From Janibacter melonis (GTDB lineage: Bacteria > Actinomycetota > Actinomycetes > Actinomycetales > Dermatophilaceae): a stretch of DNA of 64,000 nt. The position numbers were made by a program, and so were the translations under genes. The stretch is from the NCBI RefSeq assembly GCF_020567375.1, contig NZ_JAJBZM010000001.1:357396-421395 (forward strand). Reading direction: 5' to 3'. Each line of letters opens with the position of its first letter. Position 1 is the first letter of the stretch. Of this stretch, positions 7,394 to 17,006 are shown in pieces. Below the pieces are notes generated by a model. That model had not been told where the DNA came from and searched no databases. It worked only from the letters and a program-made list of their open reading frames with translations.

Positions 7394-8710
7394 ATGGCCC
7401 AGCAGAGCGTCCCCAGCATCATCTCCGGCCGACCCCGTCGGGTCGGCGTCGTCGTCGTCGGGGCGGGGGTGGTGGGCGCGAGCGTCGCCCGAGACCTCGC
7501 GCGGCGCGGCACCGAGGTCGTCGTCGTCGACGGCGCCCCGGGCATCGGCGGTGGGTGCTCCTACGCCAACGCCGCGATCCTCGCCCCCGGCCACGTGACG
7601 CCCCTCGCGACGCCCGCGCTGCTGCGCGAGGCACCGGTGCAGATGCTGCGTCGCCCGGCGGCCGTGGCCGTGCGGCCCGCGCGGGGTCTGGCTCCCTGGC
7701 TCGGGCGGCTCGCGGCGTCCGCCGCGCCGCACCGCTCCGGTCCCGGCGGCCACCTCTTGCGCGCGCTGGCCCACGAGAGCACGACGCTGCACCGCGACCT
7801 CGCCGACCGCGGTCTCAGCCCGACCCTGCGACGGACCGGCGCGGTCGACGTCTACCTCCGCGAGGCCCGGGGAGCGGCCCTCTCGCCGGAGCAGCTGCGC
7901 GCGCTCGAGCCGATGCTCGGCGAGGTCGCGGGCGGGTCGCACGACGAGGACGAGTGGACCGTCGAGAGCCGCAGCTACGTGAGCGCGACCCTCGAGGACG
8001 CCGTCGCGCACGGCGCCGAGCTGCACTTCGGCACCGACGTGCGCGCGCTCGTGCCGCACGCCGACGGCGGGCACCACGTCGTCACCGACCGCACCACCGT
8101 GCACGCCGATCACGTCGTCCTCGCCGCGGGCGTCCAGTCCTCCGTCCTCGCCGCGCAGGTCGGCGTCGAGCTCCCCCTTCGCGGCGGTCGCGGCTACGTC
8201 GTCGACGTCGCCGCCACCGAGTCCGACCTGCGCATGCCCGTGCGGATCAAGGAGCACCGCGTCGTCGTCACCCCGCTCGAGGACCGGGTGCGGGTGTGCG
8301 GGTCGATCGAGTTCGGCGACGAGTCCCGACCGGCCGACCTGCGCCGCGCCGACGCGCTGCTCGAGGTCGCGACGCGGGTGCTCCCGGACCTCGCCGGTCG
8401 AGAGGTGCTCGACCGGTGGGCCGGCGAGCGCCCGTGCACCCCGGACGGGATGCCGCTCGTCGGCACCTCGCGGGTCGCCCCGGGCCTGGCGGTCGCGACC
8501 GGCCACGGCATGTGGGGGATGATCCTCGCCCCCGTCACCGCACGCCTGATCACCGAGGCGCTCCTCGACGGCACCGCCCTGCCGACCGACGGGTGGCTGC
8601 ACCCCGACCGCTTCACCCGCGGGTCTCACCGACGGGCCCTGCTCGGTGGGGCACGCGCCGGCCTGGCACGACGCGGGCGGGTCGACGGCGACGCCCGCGC
8701 CGCCTCCTAG
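7394..8710 (+). CDS. FAD-dependent amine/amino-acid oxidoreductase (DadA-like)
   Basis: A 438-residue protein of the D-amino-acid dehydrogenase (DAO/DadA) family. The FAD-binding motif is VVVVGAGVVGASVARDLARR near residues 19-38, followed by the family sequence GCSYANAAILAPGHVTPL. The C-terminal GHGMWGM segment resembles the flavin-contacting end of DadA proteins. It should oxidatively deaminate a D-amino or secondary amino acid, passing electrons to a quinone or to O2. GTGAGGAGC lies before the ATG at 7394. The divergent response regulator and the downstream MFS gene may form one amino-acid or amine utilisation unit, which is inference. Confidence 0.82.
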   Translation: MAQQSVPSIISGRPRRVGVVVVGAGVVGASVARDLARRGTEVVVVDGAPGIGGGCSYANAAILAPGHVTPLATPALLREAPVQMLRRPAAVAVRPARGLAPWLGRLAASAAPHRSGPGGHLLRALAHESTTLHRDLADRGLSPTLRRTGAVDVYLREARGAALSPEQLRALEPMLGEVAGGSHDEDEWTVESRSYVSATLEDAVAHGAELHFGTDVRALVPHADGGHHVVTDRTTVHADHVVLAAGVQSSVLAAQVGVELPLRGGRGYVVDVAATESDLRMPVRIKEHRVVVTPLEDRVRVCGSIEFGDESRPADLRRADALLEVATRVLPDLAGREVLDRWAGERPCTPDGMPLVGTSRVAPGLAVATGHGMWGMILAPVTARLITEALLDGTALPTDGWLHPDRFTRGSHRRALLGGARAGLARRGRVDGDARAAS

Positions 8711-8752
8711 ACTGCGGACGCGGTGCGCCCCGGCACCCCCTGAGCGCGAGGT

Positions 8753-9979
8753 GTGAGGCCGACGTCCACGAGCCCCGACGCGTCCTGGCGCGGTCACGAC
8801 CGCGGCAGCCGCGAGTACCGCCGCATCCTCGTCGCCCTGCTCGGGGCGGGTGTCGCCACCTTCGCCCAGCTGTACTCGCCGCAGGGCGTGCTCCCCCTCC
8901 TCGCGGGCGACCTCGACATCGACCCCGCGCGGGCCAGCCTGTCGATCTCCGCCGCGACGACGGGGCTGGCGCTGTCGGTGCTGCTATGGTCGGTGCTCGC
9001 CGACCGGGTCGGTCGGGTGAGCGCGATGCGTCTCGCCCTCGTCAGCGCGACGGTCCTCGGGCTCGTCATGCCGTGGTGCCCGTGGTTCGAGGCGCTCGTC
9101 GTCGTCCGGGTGCTCGAAGGGGTGGCCCTCGGCGGCATCCCGGGCATCGCCGTCACCTATCTCAGCGAGGAGGTCTCGGCCCGCTCCGCCGCCGTCGCCG
9201 CCGGGACGTACGTCTCGGGCACGACCGTCGGGGGGCTGCTCGGCCGGCTCGTCGCGGCACCCGTGGCGGACGTGGCCGGCTGGCGGGTCGGGACCTTCGC
9301 CGTCGCCGTGCTCGCGGCGGTGGCGACGGCGGTCTTCTTCGCCGTCACGCCCCCGCCGCAGGGGTTCCGCCCACGGCGCTCGTCGGTGGGGACGACCCTG
9401 CAGGCGGTGAGCCGGCACCTGCGCGACCGGCACCTCGTCGCGCTCTACGCGCAGGGGCTGCTGCTCATGGGCGGCTTCGTCGCCGTCTACAACTACCTCA
9501 CCTTTCGGCTCGAGGCCCCGCCCTTCCTCGTCCCGGTGGGCGCGGCGAGCCTGCTCTTCCTCGCCTACCTCGCGGGCACCCTCAGCTCTCGCGTCGCCGC
9601 AGGCCTCGTCGCCCGGCTCGGACGACGAGCGGTGCTGCTCGCCTCGACCGGGGTCATGGTCGCGGGCACCCTCGTCACCCTCGCCGACTCGCTCCTCGTC
9701 GTCGTCATCGGCCTCGTCGTGCTCACCGCGGGGTTCTTCGGGGCCCACTCGGTGGCGTCGGGGTGGTCGGGCACGGCCGCTCGCGGCGACCGCTCGCAGT
9801 CCACCTCGCTGTACACGCTGTGCTACTACGGCGGGTCGAGCATCTTCGGCTACCTCGGCGGGCTCGCCTGGAGCGCGCTGGGCTGGGGCGGTCTCGTGAC
9901 GATGGTCGTCGCGCTGTGCTGCGCCGCCGCCCTCTGGGCGGCGCTGGGCACCCGGGAGGACCTGCCCCGATCGGGCTGA
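8753..9979 (+). CDS. MFS transporter (YnfM-like)
   Basis: A 408-residue protein with about 12 hydrophobic segments typical of the major facilitator superfamily. [11 protein letters not shown] at the loop between segments 2 and 3 is the MFS motif A. The late sequence [17 protein letters not shown] is characteristic of the YnfM/YgaY-like efflux subgroup. The GTG at 8753 gives the expected short cytosolic N-terminus. It lies about 40 bp after the DadA-like gene and just before the ABC exporter pair. Substrate unknown; drug or metabolite export is the family default. Confidence 0.85.
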   Translation: MRPTSTSPDASWRGHDRGSREYRRILVALLGAGVATFAQLYSPQGVLPLLAGDLDIDPARASLSISAATTGLALSVLLWSVLADRVGRVSAMRLALVSATVLGLVMPWCPWFEALVVVRVLEGVALGGIPGIAVTYLSEEVSARSAAVAAGTYVSGTTVGGLLGRLVAAPVADVAGWRVGTFAVAVLAAVATAVFFAVTPPPQGFRPRRSSVGTTLQAVSRHLRDRHLVALYAQGLLLMGGFVAVYNYLTFRLEAPPFLVPVGAASLLFLAYLAGTLSSRVAAGLVARLGRRAVLLASTGVMVAGTLVTLADSLLVVVIGLVVLTAGFFGAHSVASGWSGTAARGDRSQSTSLYTLCYYGGSSIFGYLGGLAWSALGWGGLVTMVVALCCAAALWAALGTREDLPRSG

Positions 9980-10010
9980 CGCGACGCCCGACCCGTGCCA
10001 GCATCGAGTC

Positions 10011-10943
10011 ATGGAGCTGGCCGTCGAGCTGAGCGACGTCGTCAAGACCTTCGGGCGGGCCCGGGCGCTCGACGGGTTGGACCTGCAGGTGCGCACGGGC
10101 GAGGTCCACGGCTTCCTCGGGCCCAACGGCGCGGGCAAGTCGACGACGATGCGGGTGCTCCTCGGCCTCATCCGCGTCGACAGCGGCAGGGCGCGCCTCC
10201 TCGGGTCCGACCCGTGGCCGGACCCGGCCGCGCTGCACCGGCGGGTCGCCTACGTCCCCGGCGACGTCACGCTGTGGCCGACCCTCACCGGCGGCGAGGT
10301 CATCGACCTGCTCGGCCGGTTGCGCGGAGGTCTGGACCGACGGCGTCTCGACGAGCTGCTCGAGCGCTTCGAGCTCGACCCGACGAAGCGCACGCGCACG
10401 TACTCGAAGGGCAACCGGCAGAAGGTCGCGCTCGTCGCCGCCCTCGCCGGCCGCGCCGATCTCTACCTGCTCGACGAGCCGACGTCGGGGCTCGACCCGC
10501 TCAAGGAGGCGGAGTTCCAGCGGTGCGTGCGCGAGGCCGCCGCGGACGGCGCGACGGTGCTGCTGAGCAGCCACGTGCTCGCCGAGGCCGAGGCGCTGAG
10601 CGACCGGGTGAGCATCATCCGGGCCGGTCGGCTCGTGCGATCGGGGAGCCTGGCCGAGCTGCGCCAGCTGACGCGCACGACTGTGAGCGCGCAGGTGGCA
10701 GCCCCGCCCGGGGCGCTGGCCGACGTGGACGGGGTGCACCACCTGCGCGCCGACGGCGACCGCGTGACCCTCGACGTCGAACCCGACCACCTCGACGGGG
10801 TGCTCGCCGCGTTGTCCGCACTCGGGGTGCGCTCCCTCGTCGCCCACCCGCCCACGCTCGAAGAGCTCTTCCTGCGTCAGTACTCGGACGCGGACGCGGA
10901 CGCCCCTGGCGCCCCCGGCGACCGTCCCTCGGACCCGTCATGA
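10011..10943 (+). CDS. ABC transporter ATP-binding protein (antibiotic/daunorubicin-type exporter)
   Basis: A 310-residue ATPase with Walker [10 protein letters not shown] (about residues 38-46), a signature loop of unusual form YSKGNRQKV, Walker [12 protein letters not shown] and the H-loop SSHVLAEAE. About 90 residues follow the core, as in DrrA-type subunits. Its stop overlaps the start of the next gene (ATGA at 10940-10943), which encodes the membrane partner, so the two are translationally coupled. It should energise efflux of a hydrophobic compound. The substrate is not readable. Confidence 0.9.
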   Translation: MELAVELSDVVKTFGRARALDGLDLQVRTGEVHGFLGPNGAGKSTTMRVLLGLIRVDSGRARLLGSDPWPDPAALHRRVAYVPGDVTLWPTLTGGEVIDLLGRLRGGLDRRRLDELLERFELDPTKRTRTYSKGNRQKVALVAALAGRADLYLLDEPTSGLDPLKEAEFQRCVREAAADGATVLLSSHVLAEAEALSDRVSIIRAGRLVRSGSLAELRQLTRTTVSAQVAAPPGALADVDGVHHLRADGDRVTLDVEPDHLDGVLAALSALGVRSLVAHPPTLEELFLRQYSDADADAPGAPGDRPSDPS

Positions 10944-12532
10944 ACCTCGGGCTGACCGGCACCGGCGAGCTCGCCCGGCTCGTCCTGCGCCGTGACCGGG
11001 TGCGCCTGCCCGCGTGGGTGCTCGGCCTGGGCGGGCTCGTCGCCTGGAGCGCGGTCGGCGTGCAGTCCGTCTACGACACCCCGGCGAAGGTCGCCGGCTA
11101 CGCCGCCACGGTCGGGACGAGCCCGGTGAGCCGGCTGATGTCCGGGCGTCAGGACGGTATCGACACGATCGGCGGGATCACCGCCAACGAGATATCGCAG
11201 GTGGCCCAGCTCGGCGTGTGCCTCATGGTGATCTTCCTCGTCGTCCGGCACACGAGGGGCGACGAGGAGTCGGGACGCTCCGAGCTCGTGCGCTCCGGGG
11301 TCGTCGGCCGCCATGCCGCGACGCTCACCGCCCTCCTCCACGCCGTCGTGGCCGCGCTCGCCGTCGGGGGGATCACCGCGGTCTCGATGCTCGGCGTGGG
11401 CCTGGGCACAGCGGGCAGCCTCGCTTATGCCCTCGGCCTGGTGCTGCTCGGCGGATGCTTCGCGGCCGTCGCGCTCGTCGCCGCCCAGCTGACGTCCTCG
11501 GCCCGCACCGCGCTGGCGCTCGCGGGCGCTGCCGTCGGCGTGGCGTACCTCGTCCGCGGTCTCGGGGCCATCCGCGACGACGCCCTCGTGTGGCTCTCCC
11601 CCTTCGGGTGGGCGCAGGAGATGCAGGCCTTCGGCACCGAGCGGTGGTGGCCGGCCGGGCTGCTCGTCGTCGCGACGGCCGCCCTGCTCGTCGGGGCGGC
11701 CTGGCTCGAGACCCGCCGCGACCACGGCGGCGCCCTCCTCCGCCCCCGCCCCGGGCCGGCCCGCGCCTCGCGATGGCTCGCCTCCCCCCTCGCGCTCGTC
11801 CTACGGGTCCAGCGAGGCGCGCTCGTCGGCTGGGTGGTCGGTCTCGCCGCCCTGGCCGTCATCTACGGGGCGGTCATCCCCACGATCCCCGACCTCCTCG
11901 CCTCGAACCCCGAGATCGGGCAGTACATCGGAGCGAGCGGGAGCGCGCAGGAGGCGCTCGTCGACGCCTTCGTGCGCTACGTCCTGCTCTTCCTCGCGGT
12001 CGTGTCGACGGCCTTCGGGGTGGCCTGCGTGACCCGGCTGCCCGGCGAGGAGGAGTCGGGCCGCGGCGGGCTTGTGCTCGCGGCGGCGGTCTCGCGCACC
12101 CGGTGGGTCGGCGCCACGGTCGCCGTCGCGTGCGCCGGCTCGCTGCTGCTCCTCCTCGCGTCGGGTCTGGGGCTCGTCGTGGGGTACGTCCTCGGCGGCG
12201 GCGAAGGGGTGAGCCCCGCCGAGGTCGTCGGCGGCCAGCTGAGCTATCTGCCGGCGGTCCTCGTCGTCGTCGGCGTGGCCGTCCTCCTCGTGGGTGCACG
12301 ACCCCGTGCGGTACCGCTCGCATGGGTCGTCGTGGGAGCGGTCGCCGTGCTCGCCCTCCTCGGGCAGAGCCTCGGGCTGCCGGAGGGCGTCGAGCGGGTG
12401 TCCCCCTTCGCGGTGCTGCCGGGTGTGCCGGTCGAGCCCTTCGACCCGGTGCCCGGGGCGGTCGAGCTCGTCGTCGTCGCGCTCCTTGTCGGCGTGGGGA
12501 CGTGGGCCTACCGCCGACGCGACCTCGGCTGA
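10940..12532 (+). CDS. ABC transporter permease, polyketide-antibiotic exporter type
   Basis: A 530-residue membrane protein with about 12 hydrophobic segments in two related halves. Each half carries an acidic coupling sequence ([14 protein letters not shown] and [14 protein letters not shown]), the hallmark of the two-unit permease family annotated as exporters of polyketide antibiotics. The ATG at 10940 overlaps the ATPase stop (ATGA). It works with that ATPase in the plasma membrane. The convergent GNAT gene ends 5 bp downstream. Real substrates of chromosomal copies are largely unknown. Confidence 0.87.
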   Translation: MNLGLTGTGELARLVLRRDRVRLPAWVLGLGGLVAWSAVGVQSVYDTPAKVAGYAATVGTSPVSRLMSGRQDGIDTIGGITANEISQVAQLGVCLMVIFLVVRHTRGDEESGRSELVRSGVVGRHAATLTALLHAVVAALAVGGITAVSMLGVGLGTAGSLAYALGLVLLGGCFAAVALVAAQLTSSARTALALAGAAVGVAYLVRGLGAIRDDALVWLSPFGWAQEMQAFGTERWWPAGLLVVATAALLVGAAWLETRRDHGGALLRPRPGPARASRWLASPLALVLRVQRGALVGWVVGLAALAVIYGAVIPTIPDLLASNPEIGQYIGASGSAQEALVDAFVRYVLLFLAVVSTAFGVACVTRLPGEEESGRGGLVLAAAVSRTRWVGATVAVACAGSLLLLLASGLGLVVGYVLGGGEGVSPAEVVGGQLSYLPAVLVVVGVAVLLVGARPRAVPLAWVVVGAVAVLALLGQSLGLPEGVERVSPFAVLPGVPVEPFDPVPGAVELVVVALLVGVGTWAYRRRDLG

Positions 12533-12537
12533 TCGGG

Positions 12538-13143
12538 TCAGCCCGTGGTGGGACCGGAGCCTGTCCCGGTGCCCGCCGGGCTGGTCGCCTCACGGCACAT
12601 CGACCACACGACCGGCCCGTCCGGGATCTCGGTCGACCCGGTGACGACGAAGCCGTGCCGCTCGTACAGGCGCACGTTGCGCGCGTCGGAGGTCTCCAGC
12701 GCGACCGACGACATCATGCCGTCGACCCGGCGCAGGCCCTCGGCAAGAACCGCTGAACCCAGACCGCGCCCGGCACTGCCCGGACGCACACCGAGAGTGG
12801 CGAGATCCCAGGCCCCCGCGGGCCGTGGGGGCAGGTCCGCGGACATGACGACGGGCAAGCGGTCGTCCATGAGCTCGACGACCCGGCCCTGCGTCGCGTC
12901 GTCGGGGTCCGGCGCGCCCGGCGGCAGGAAGGCGCCCACCCCGTGCACCTCGTCGTCGACGAGCACGACCCCGTGGCGCAGCGCGTGCGCCAGGTAGAGC
13001 AGCTGGAGCTCTTCGAGCCGGGCGAGGTGGTCGTCCGCGGGGATCGACCACCGCGTCCACGGGTAGTGCTCGAAGGCCCGCACGAGGGTGAGGGCCGCCT
13101 CGGGCAGGTCGACGGGGGTCGCTGGCCGGACGTCATGACTCAC
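12538..13143 (-). CDS. GNAT family N-acetyltransferase
   Basis: A 201-residue acetyltransferase. The acetyl-CoA-binding motif A is WDLATLGVRPGSAGRGLGSA (about residues 112-131), followed by VALETSDARNVRLYERHGFVVTG, the motif B/C region seen in GNATs acting on small amines or antibiotics. The GTG at 13143 starts the conserved VSHDVRPATPVDLPE segment. It is convergent with the ABC exporter permease, with only a few bases between stops. Substrate unknown. Confidence 0.82.
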   Translation of the reverse strand: MSHDVRPATPVDLPEAALTLVRAFEHYPWTRWSIPADDHLARLEELQLLYLAHALRHGVVLVDDEVHGVGAFLPPGAPDPDDATQGRVVELMDDRLPVVMSADLPPRPAGAWDLATLGVRPGSAGRGLGSAVLAEGLRRVDGMMSSVALETSDARNVRLYERHGFVVTGSTEIPDGPVVWSMCREATSPAGTGTGSGPTTG

Positions 13144-13272
13144 GCGGGCGACCGTACCGAAAGAACGCTCAGCCGCCCCGACGACCCCACCCTGCCTCCC
13201 CGCACCAGCCAGAGCTTGCCCGGCCGATCACGACACCCGCGCCTCCCCGACCCATCCCGGACCGGGGCCGGG

Positions 13273-14565
13273 TCAGAGGTGCCAGGTCACCCCGGTGCTC
13301 GTCACCGTCGCCATGAGGTCGAGCTGGTGCACCCGGGTGTGGTGCCGCTGGCACAGGAGGGCGGCGTTGCTGACGTCCGTCAGGCCGCCGCGGGACCACC
13401 AGCGGACGTGGTGCGCGTCGCACCACTGCGGCGGGACGGTGCACCCCGGGTAGGTGCACCCCTGGTCGCGGTGCCACAGGACACGCTGCTGGCCCGGGGT
13501 GAAGAGACGCACCACACGGCCCATGTCGAGCACCTCGCCGGAGCCGCCGAGCACGACGGGCACGATGCCGGCGTCGCAGGCCATCCGACGGGCCACCGAC
13601 GGTGCGAGGACCTGGCCGGTCGCGGTCGTCGCTCCCCCGTGGGCGTCGTCACCCAGGAGCGTGGAGAGCGGGATCAGCACGTGGACCTGCGCCTTGTCGG
13701 TGCGGGGCACCTCGCCGGGCGCGGAGACGCCGCGACGGATGATCTCGAGGAGCGCCTCGGCACGGCGCTGCGCCGGGCTGCGCTCGTCGCACTCGCCCTC
13801 GGGCCCGGCCACCGGACCGGACAGCGCCGCGAGCGCGGCGTCGACGACGGCCGCTCCCTCGGGGTCGAGGACGACCCGGTAGGACGTGAGCCCTGCCGGT
13901 CCCTCGTGCCGGAAGAGCGCTCGTGCGGCACGCGCTCGGCGGTCGTCGTGCTCGAGGTCCTCGACCGGCCGCAGCAGGCGCCCGGTCCGGGTGACGGCCT
14001 GGGCGAGCTGACGCTCGGTGAGCCCGCTGATGCGCTCGTGCGGCCCGTGCCCGTCGGGCCCTGTCGGGACGACGTCGTCGCGAGCACCGTCGAGCAGGAT
14101 GCGCATGGCCTCGGCGAGGGACTCGGGCTCGGCGACCGGCGCCACCTGCGTCTCGAGCCGGACGAGCTGGTCGGCCTTGGTCAGCGGGAGGTCTCCGGCC
14201 GTGAAGGCCGCGGTCACCTCGGGGACGCGGGTCTGCCCCTTCGCCACCCGCAGCACCCGGGCGACGTGGTGCACGTCGGGCGCGGGTGCTCGCGCTGCCT
14301 CGGATCGTGCCACCCAGTCGTGGGCTGACCACGACCGCTCGGCCGGCAAGCCGCGCTCGAGGCCCTCGCGGGCCACGGCGACCTCGGCCACGTCGACGAG
14401 CTGGCGCAGCTGCCCGACGAGGGCGAGCGCGTCGTGCACCTCGTCGTCGGCGAGCCGCCACGTCTCGTCGCCGAGGTCATGCTGCAGCTGCAACGACCGG
14501 AGTGCGTCGCGGAGCCCGGGGAGGACACCTGCTCCGCCCCACCGCGCCGTCGCGATCGCTGCCAT
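13273..14565 (-). CDS. DUF222 / HNH endonuclease protein (13E12 repeat family)
   Basis: A 430-residue protein with a long helical DUF222 region (about residues 30-330) and a C-terminal HNH domain (about 382-415; WCDAHHVRWWSRGG, then LLCQRHHTRVHQ) that keeps the His and Cys residues needed for metal binding. These 13E12-type proteins are multi-copy in actinobacteria and behave like mobile or selfish genes, but their biological role is not established. The ATG at 14565 is the most downstream plausible start; upstream codons could extend it. No terminal repeats were found around it. It is divergent from a PAT-like acetyltransferase gene. Confidence 0.85.
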   Translation of the reverse strand: MAAIATARWGGAGVLPGLRDALRSLQLQHDLGDETWRLADDEVHDALALVGQLRQLVDVAEVAVAREGLERGLPAERSWSAHDWVARSEAARAPAPDVHHVARVLRVAKGQTRVPEVTAAFTAGDLPLTKADQLVRLETQVAPVAEPESLAEAMRILLDGARDDVVPTGPDGHGPHERISGLTERQLAQAVTRTGRLLRPVEDLEHDDRRARAARALFRHEGPAGLTSYRVVLDPEGAAVVDAALAALSGPVAGPEGECDERSPAQRRAEALLEIIRRGVSAPGEVPRTDKAQVHVLIPLSTLLGDDAHGGATTATGQVLAPSVARRMACDAGIVPVVLGGSGEVLDMGRVVRLFTPGQQRVLWHRDQGCTYPGCTVPPQWCDAHHVRWWSRGGLTDVSNAALLCQRHHTRVHQLDLMATVTSTGVTWHL

Positions 14566-14631
14566 GGAAGAACTCTGCCAGCGACCACCGACAGCGCTGA
14601 GCCTCGTCGCGGCGGCTGGCACGATGACGCG

Positions 14632-15141
14632 ATGACCTCGGCAGCTACGAGCCAGACCCGCCCGATGACCCCGGGCGACTGGCCCGACGTCGAGCGCATC
14701 TACCGCGAGGGCATCGCCACAGGGCTGGCGACCTTCGAGACGCAGCCGCCGACCTGGGAGCGCTTCGACGAGCACCGGCTGCCCGCCCCCCGCCTCGTGG
14801 CGACCGGCGAGCGGGGCGAGGTGGTCGGGTGGGCGGCGGTCACACCCGTGTCGACGCGCGAGGTCTACCGCGGGGTCGTCGAGCACTCGATCTACGTCGC
14901 GTCCGCGGCTCGCGGCCAGGGTGTCGGCGGGCGCCTCCTCGCAGACCTGCTCGCCGCGGCGGACGAGAGCGGGATCTGGACCGTCCAGGCGACGCTCTTC
15001 CCCGAGAACCTCTCCAGCCTGGCCCTGCACCACGCCCACGGCTTCCGCACCGTGGGCACGAGGGAGCGGATCGCCCTCATGACGCACGGCCCCCTCGCCG
15101 GCACGTGGCTCGACACGGTGCTCGTCGAGCGCAGGAGATGA
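14632..15141 (+). CDS. Phosphinothricin N-acetyltransferase-like GNAT protein
   Basis: A 169-residue GNAT with the features of the PAT/Bar subgroup: the early RIYREGIATGLATFETQPPT segment, GVVEHSIYVASAARGQGVGG as acetyl-CoA loop, and FPENLSSLALHHAHGFRTVG. Family members acetylate phosphinothricin, methionine sulfoximine or sulfone. The natural substrate here may be a methionine-derived compound. The ATG at 14632 fits the family N-terminus. Downstream is a REP-like repeat cluster. Confidence 0.85.
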   Translation: MTSAATSQTRPMTPGDWPDVERIYREGIATGLATFETQPPTWERFDEHRLPAPRLVATGERGEVVGWAAVTPVSTREVYRGVVEHSIYVASAARGQGVGGRLLADLLAAADESGIWTVQATLFPENLSSLALHHAHGFRTVGTRERIALMTHGPLAGTWLDTVLVERRR

Positions 15142-15158
15142 GCGAAGGGGGCGGGTCA

Positions 15159-15410
15159 GGTGGTCTCGAGGCTCGCCGGCGCTCGCACCTCGACCGGCGC
15201 ACGGGGCGAGATGAGCGCAGGCGCGGCAGGGTTCGCGGAGCATCAGGCGGACCGGACCGCAGCGAAGGGCGCGCAGCGCCCGAGCGAAGGGAGGACCAAG
15301 GCTCCGCGAGCCCTGCTGGCGGAGCGGCGGGGCGGGTGGTCTCGAGGCTCGCTGGCGCTCGCACCTCGATCACCGAAGCCTGCGCGCTGGCGCTCGCACC
15401 TCGACCAGCG
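15159..15410. repeat. Cluster of REP-like palindromic repeats (GGTGGTCTCGAGG type)
   Basis: The roughly 300 bp between the PAT-like gene and tRNA-Val contain no convincing gene. It holds a 40-bp imperfect palindrome of the form GGTGGTCTCGAGGCTCGC ... GCTCGCACCTCGAyC at 15159-15199 and again at 15335-15374, with a third partial copy at 15384-15410. Related sequence recurs in opposite orientation at 25812-25900. The pattern resembles intergenic REP/BIME elements of other actinobacteria. Confidence 0.7.
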
Positions 15411-15440
15411 AAGGGGGCGCGATCTCGGGGCCGAAGAGGG

Positions 15441-15514
15441 TGGACGTAAAGGGACTCGAACCCCTGACCTCTCGCGTGTGAAGCGAGCGCTCTAACCAGC
15501 TGAGCTATACGTCC
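15441..15514 (-). tRNA. tRNA-Val (anticodon CAC)
   Basis: The reverse complement folds as a full cloverleaf: acceptor GGACGTA/TACGTCC, D arm GCTC...GAGC, anticodon arm CTCGC-TTCACAC-GCGAG with anticodon CAC, and T loop TTCGAGT. The discriminator base is A and CCA is not encoded. Confidence 0.95.
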
Positions 15515-15585
15515 GTGGTGCTGCCGCGGTGAGGCGGTGAAGCCAGTGCAGAGTACCTGGCGCTCTCCCCCTTCGTCACATCGGG

Positions 15586-16161
15586 CTACGCACCCAGCCC
15601 GGGGAGCATCCGCAGGTACTCCTCGACGACGTCCGGGGTCCACCCCGGGAGCCCGGTGACGAGGAGCGCGAGGTAGAAGCACAGCCAGCCGATCGCGACC
15701 GAGACCATGACGAGCGGGATCTTCGCGGCGAGGGGCAGGTGACGGGCCCACTGCTCGAAGGACTTCACCTCGGCCTTGACGAACTGCGTGACCCGGCGGG
15801 CCCACATGTACTCCGTCGACCACAGGAAGAGGCCGACGAAGATGACGACCCAGCCCGGGCCGACGAGGGGGACCATGGGGATGCCGACGACGATGAGCGC
15901 GAGCCCGGCGACGAAGACCCCGATGCGGTAGACCGGGCCGAGCACCGGGTTGAGGCGCACCGCGCGCCGCCAACGGATCGAGTCCTCCTCGGGGTCGATC
16001 GTCTGGTTCTCGCCGAAGCGCTCCAGCAGCTCCTCGCGCACGAGCTCGTGCTGGTCGCGCCGGATGGCTCGGTACGGACGACGGTGACCCTGCGCGTCGA
16101 GCCCGAGGCCCCGACGCTCCTCCTCCTGCTGCTCACCCCGCGTGGCCTCCATCGAGGTCAC
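15586..16161 (-). CDS. TIGR02611 family (PGPGW) membrane protein
   Basis: A protein of about 191 residues. The first 75 are charged and polar; two hydrophobic stretches then carry the family motif around VGIPMVPLVGPGWVVIFVGL (about residues 103-122), with a third hydrophobic segment near residues 155-178. The function of this actinobacterial family is unknown. A GTG at 16161 overlaps the stop of the upstream aminotransferase gene (GTGA), which suggests coupling; an ATG at 16152 is an alternative. It is the last gene of the pabB-pabC unit. Confidence 0.8.
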   Translation of the reverse strand: MTSMEATRGEQQEEERRGLGLDAQGHRRPYRAIRRDQHELVREELLERFGENQTIDPEEDSIRWRRAVRLNPVLGPVYRIGVFVAGLALIVVGIPMVPLVGPGWVVIFVGLFLWSTEYMWARRVTQFVKAEVKSFEQWARHLPLAAKIPLVMVSVAIGWLCFYLALLVTGLPGWTPDVVEEYLRMLPGLGA

Positions 16162-17006
16162 GGGTCCATCCGCTCGGCGGAGCGGGTCGCGAAGATCGCC
16201 GCCGCCTGGTCGGTGACCGGGGTCTGCGTGGCCAGCGCACGTCCGTCGACGGTCGCGATCGGCTGGACGTCGCGCATCGTGTTCGTGAGGAAGGCCTCGT
16301 CGCTCGTCTCCATCGCGTCCGCCGGCAGGGTCTCCTCGCGGACCTCGAGACCGGCCTCGCGGCACCACTCGATCGTCACGGCACGGGTGATGCCGGCCAG
16401 GCAGCCCGACTCGAGCGGCGGGGTGAGGACGACGCCGTCACGGACGACGAAGACGTTCGACCCCGTGCCCTCGCACAGCTCGCCGCGGGTGTTGAGGAAG
16501 ATCGCCTCGTCGGCGCCCTGGCTCTTCGCCCGGGCGAGCGCGATGACGTTCTCCGCGTAGGACGTCGTCTTCAGCCCCGCGGTCGCCGCGCGCTCGTTGC
16601 GCGTCCACGGCACGGTCGCGACGTGGGCGTGGCTCGGCAGCGGCGAGGCGGGCACGAGGCCCACGACGTAGGTGAGCGGGGTGTCCGAGCGGTCCGAGCC
16701 GAGCGGCCCGACTCCCCCGGTGACCGTCCAGCGCAGCCGGCCCAGCGGCATGGGGCCGCCGGCGGCGAGCACCGCCTCGACACCCTCGTCGAGGTGGTCG
16801 GCGTCGAAGCCCGTGAGCCCGAGGCCCTCGAGCGTGCGCTCGAGCCGGCGCAGGTGACGGGTGCGCCCGAAGACGACCCCGTCGACGACCTTGCACGTCT
16901 CGAAGCCCCCGTCACCGACGGTCAGACCGTGGTCGAGCGCAGTGAGAGATGCCTGCCCCCCGTCCACGAGCTCGCCGTTGACCCAGACCGTGACACCCAT
17001 GCTCAT
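16158..17006 (-). CDS. pabC: Aminodeoxychorismate lyase-like class IV aminotransferase
   Basis: A 282-residue fold-type IV PLP enzyme. The PLP lysine lies in GLKTTSYAENVIALARAKSQ, followed by DEAIFLNTRGELCEGTGSNV and LTPPLESGCLAGITR, all conserved in BCAT/ADC-lyase proteins. Placed directly after pabB with an ATGA overlap (17003-17006), it is most likely 4-amino-4-deoxychorismate lyase, releasing pyruvate to give p-aminobenzoate for folate. A D-amino-acid or branched-chain aminotransferase role is less likely given the neighbour. The overlap supports the start at 17006 rather than 17000. Confidence 0.82.
   Translation of the reverse strand: MSMGVTVWVNGELVDGGQASLTALDHGLTVGDGGFETCKVVDGVVFGRTRHLRRLERTLEGLGLTGFDADHLDEGVEAVLAAGGPMPLGRLRWTVTGGVGPLGSDRSDTPLTYVVGLVPASPLPSHAHVATVPWTRNERAATAGLKTTSYAENVIALARAKSQGADEAIFLNTRGELCEGTGSNVFVVRDGVVLTPPLESGCLAGITRAVTIEWCREAGLEVREETLPADAMETSDEAFLTNTMRDVQPIATVDGRALATQTPVTDQAAAIFATRSAERMDP

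Noticed and set aside
15142-15440. A small coding gene in the gap before tRNA-Val
   Set aside because: All open frames there overlap the REP-like repeats and have no ribosome-binding site or recognisable product.
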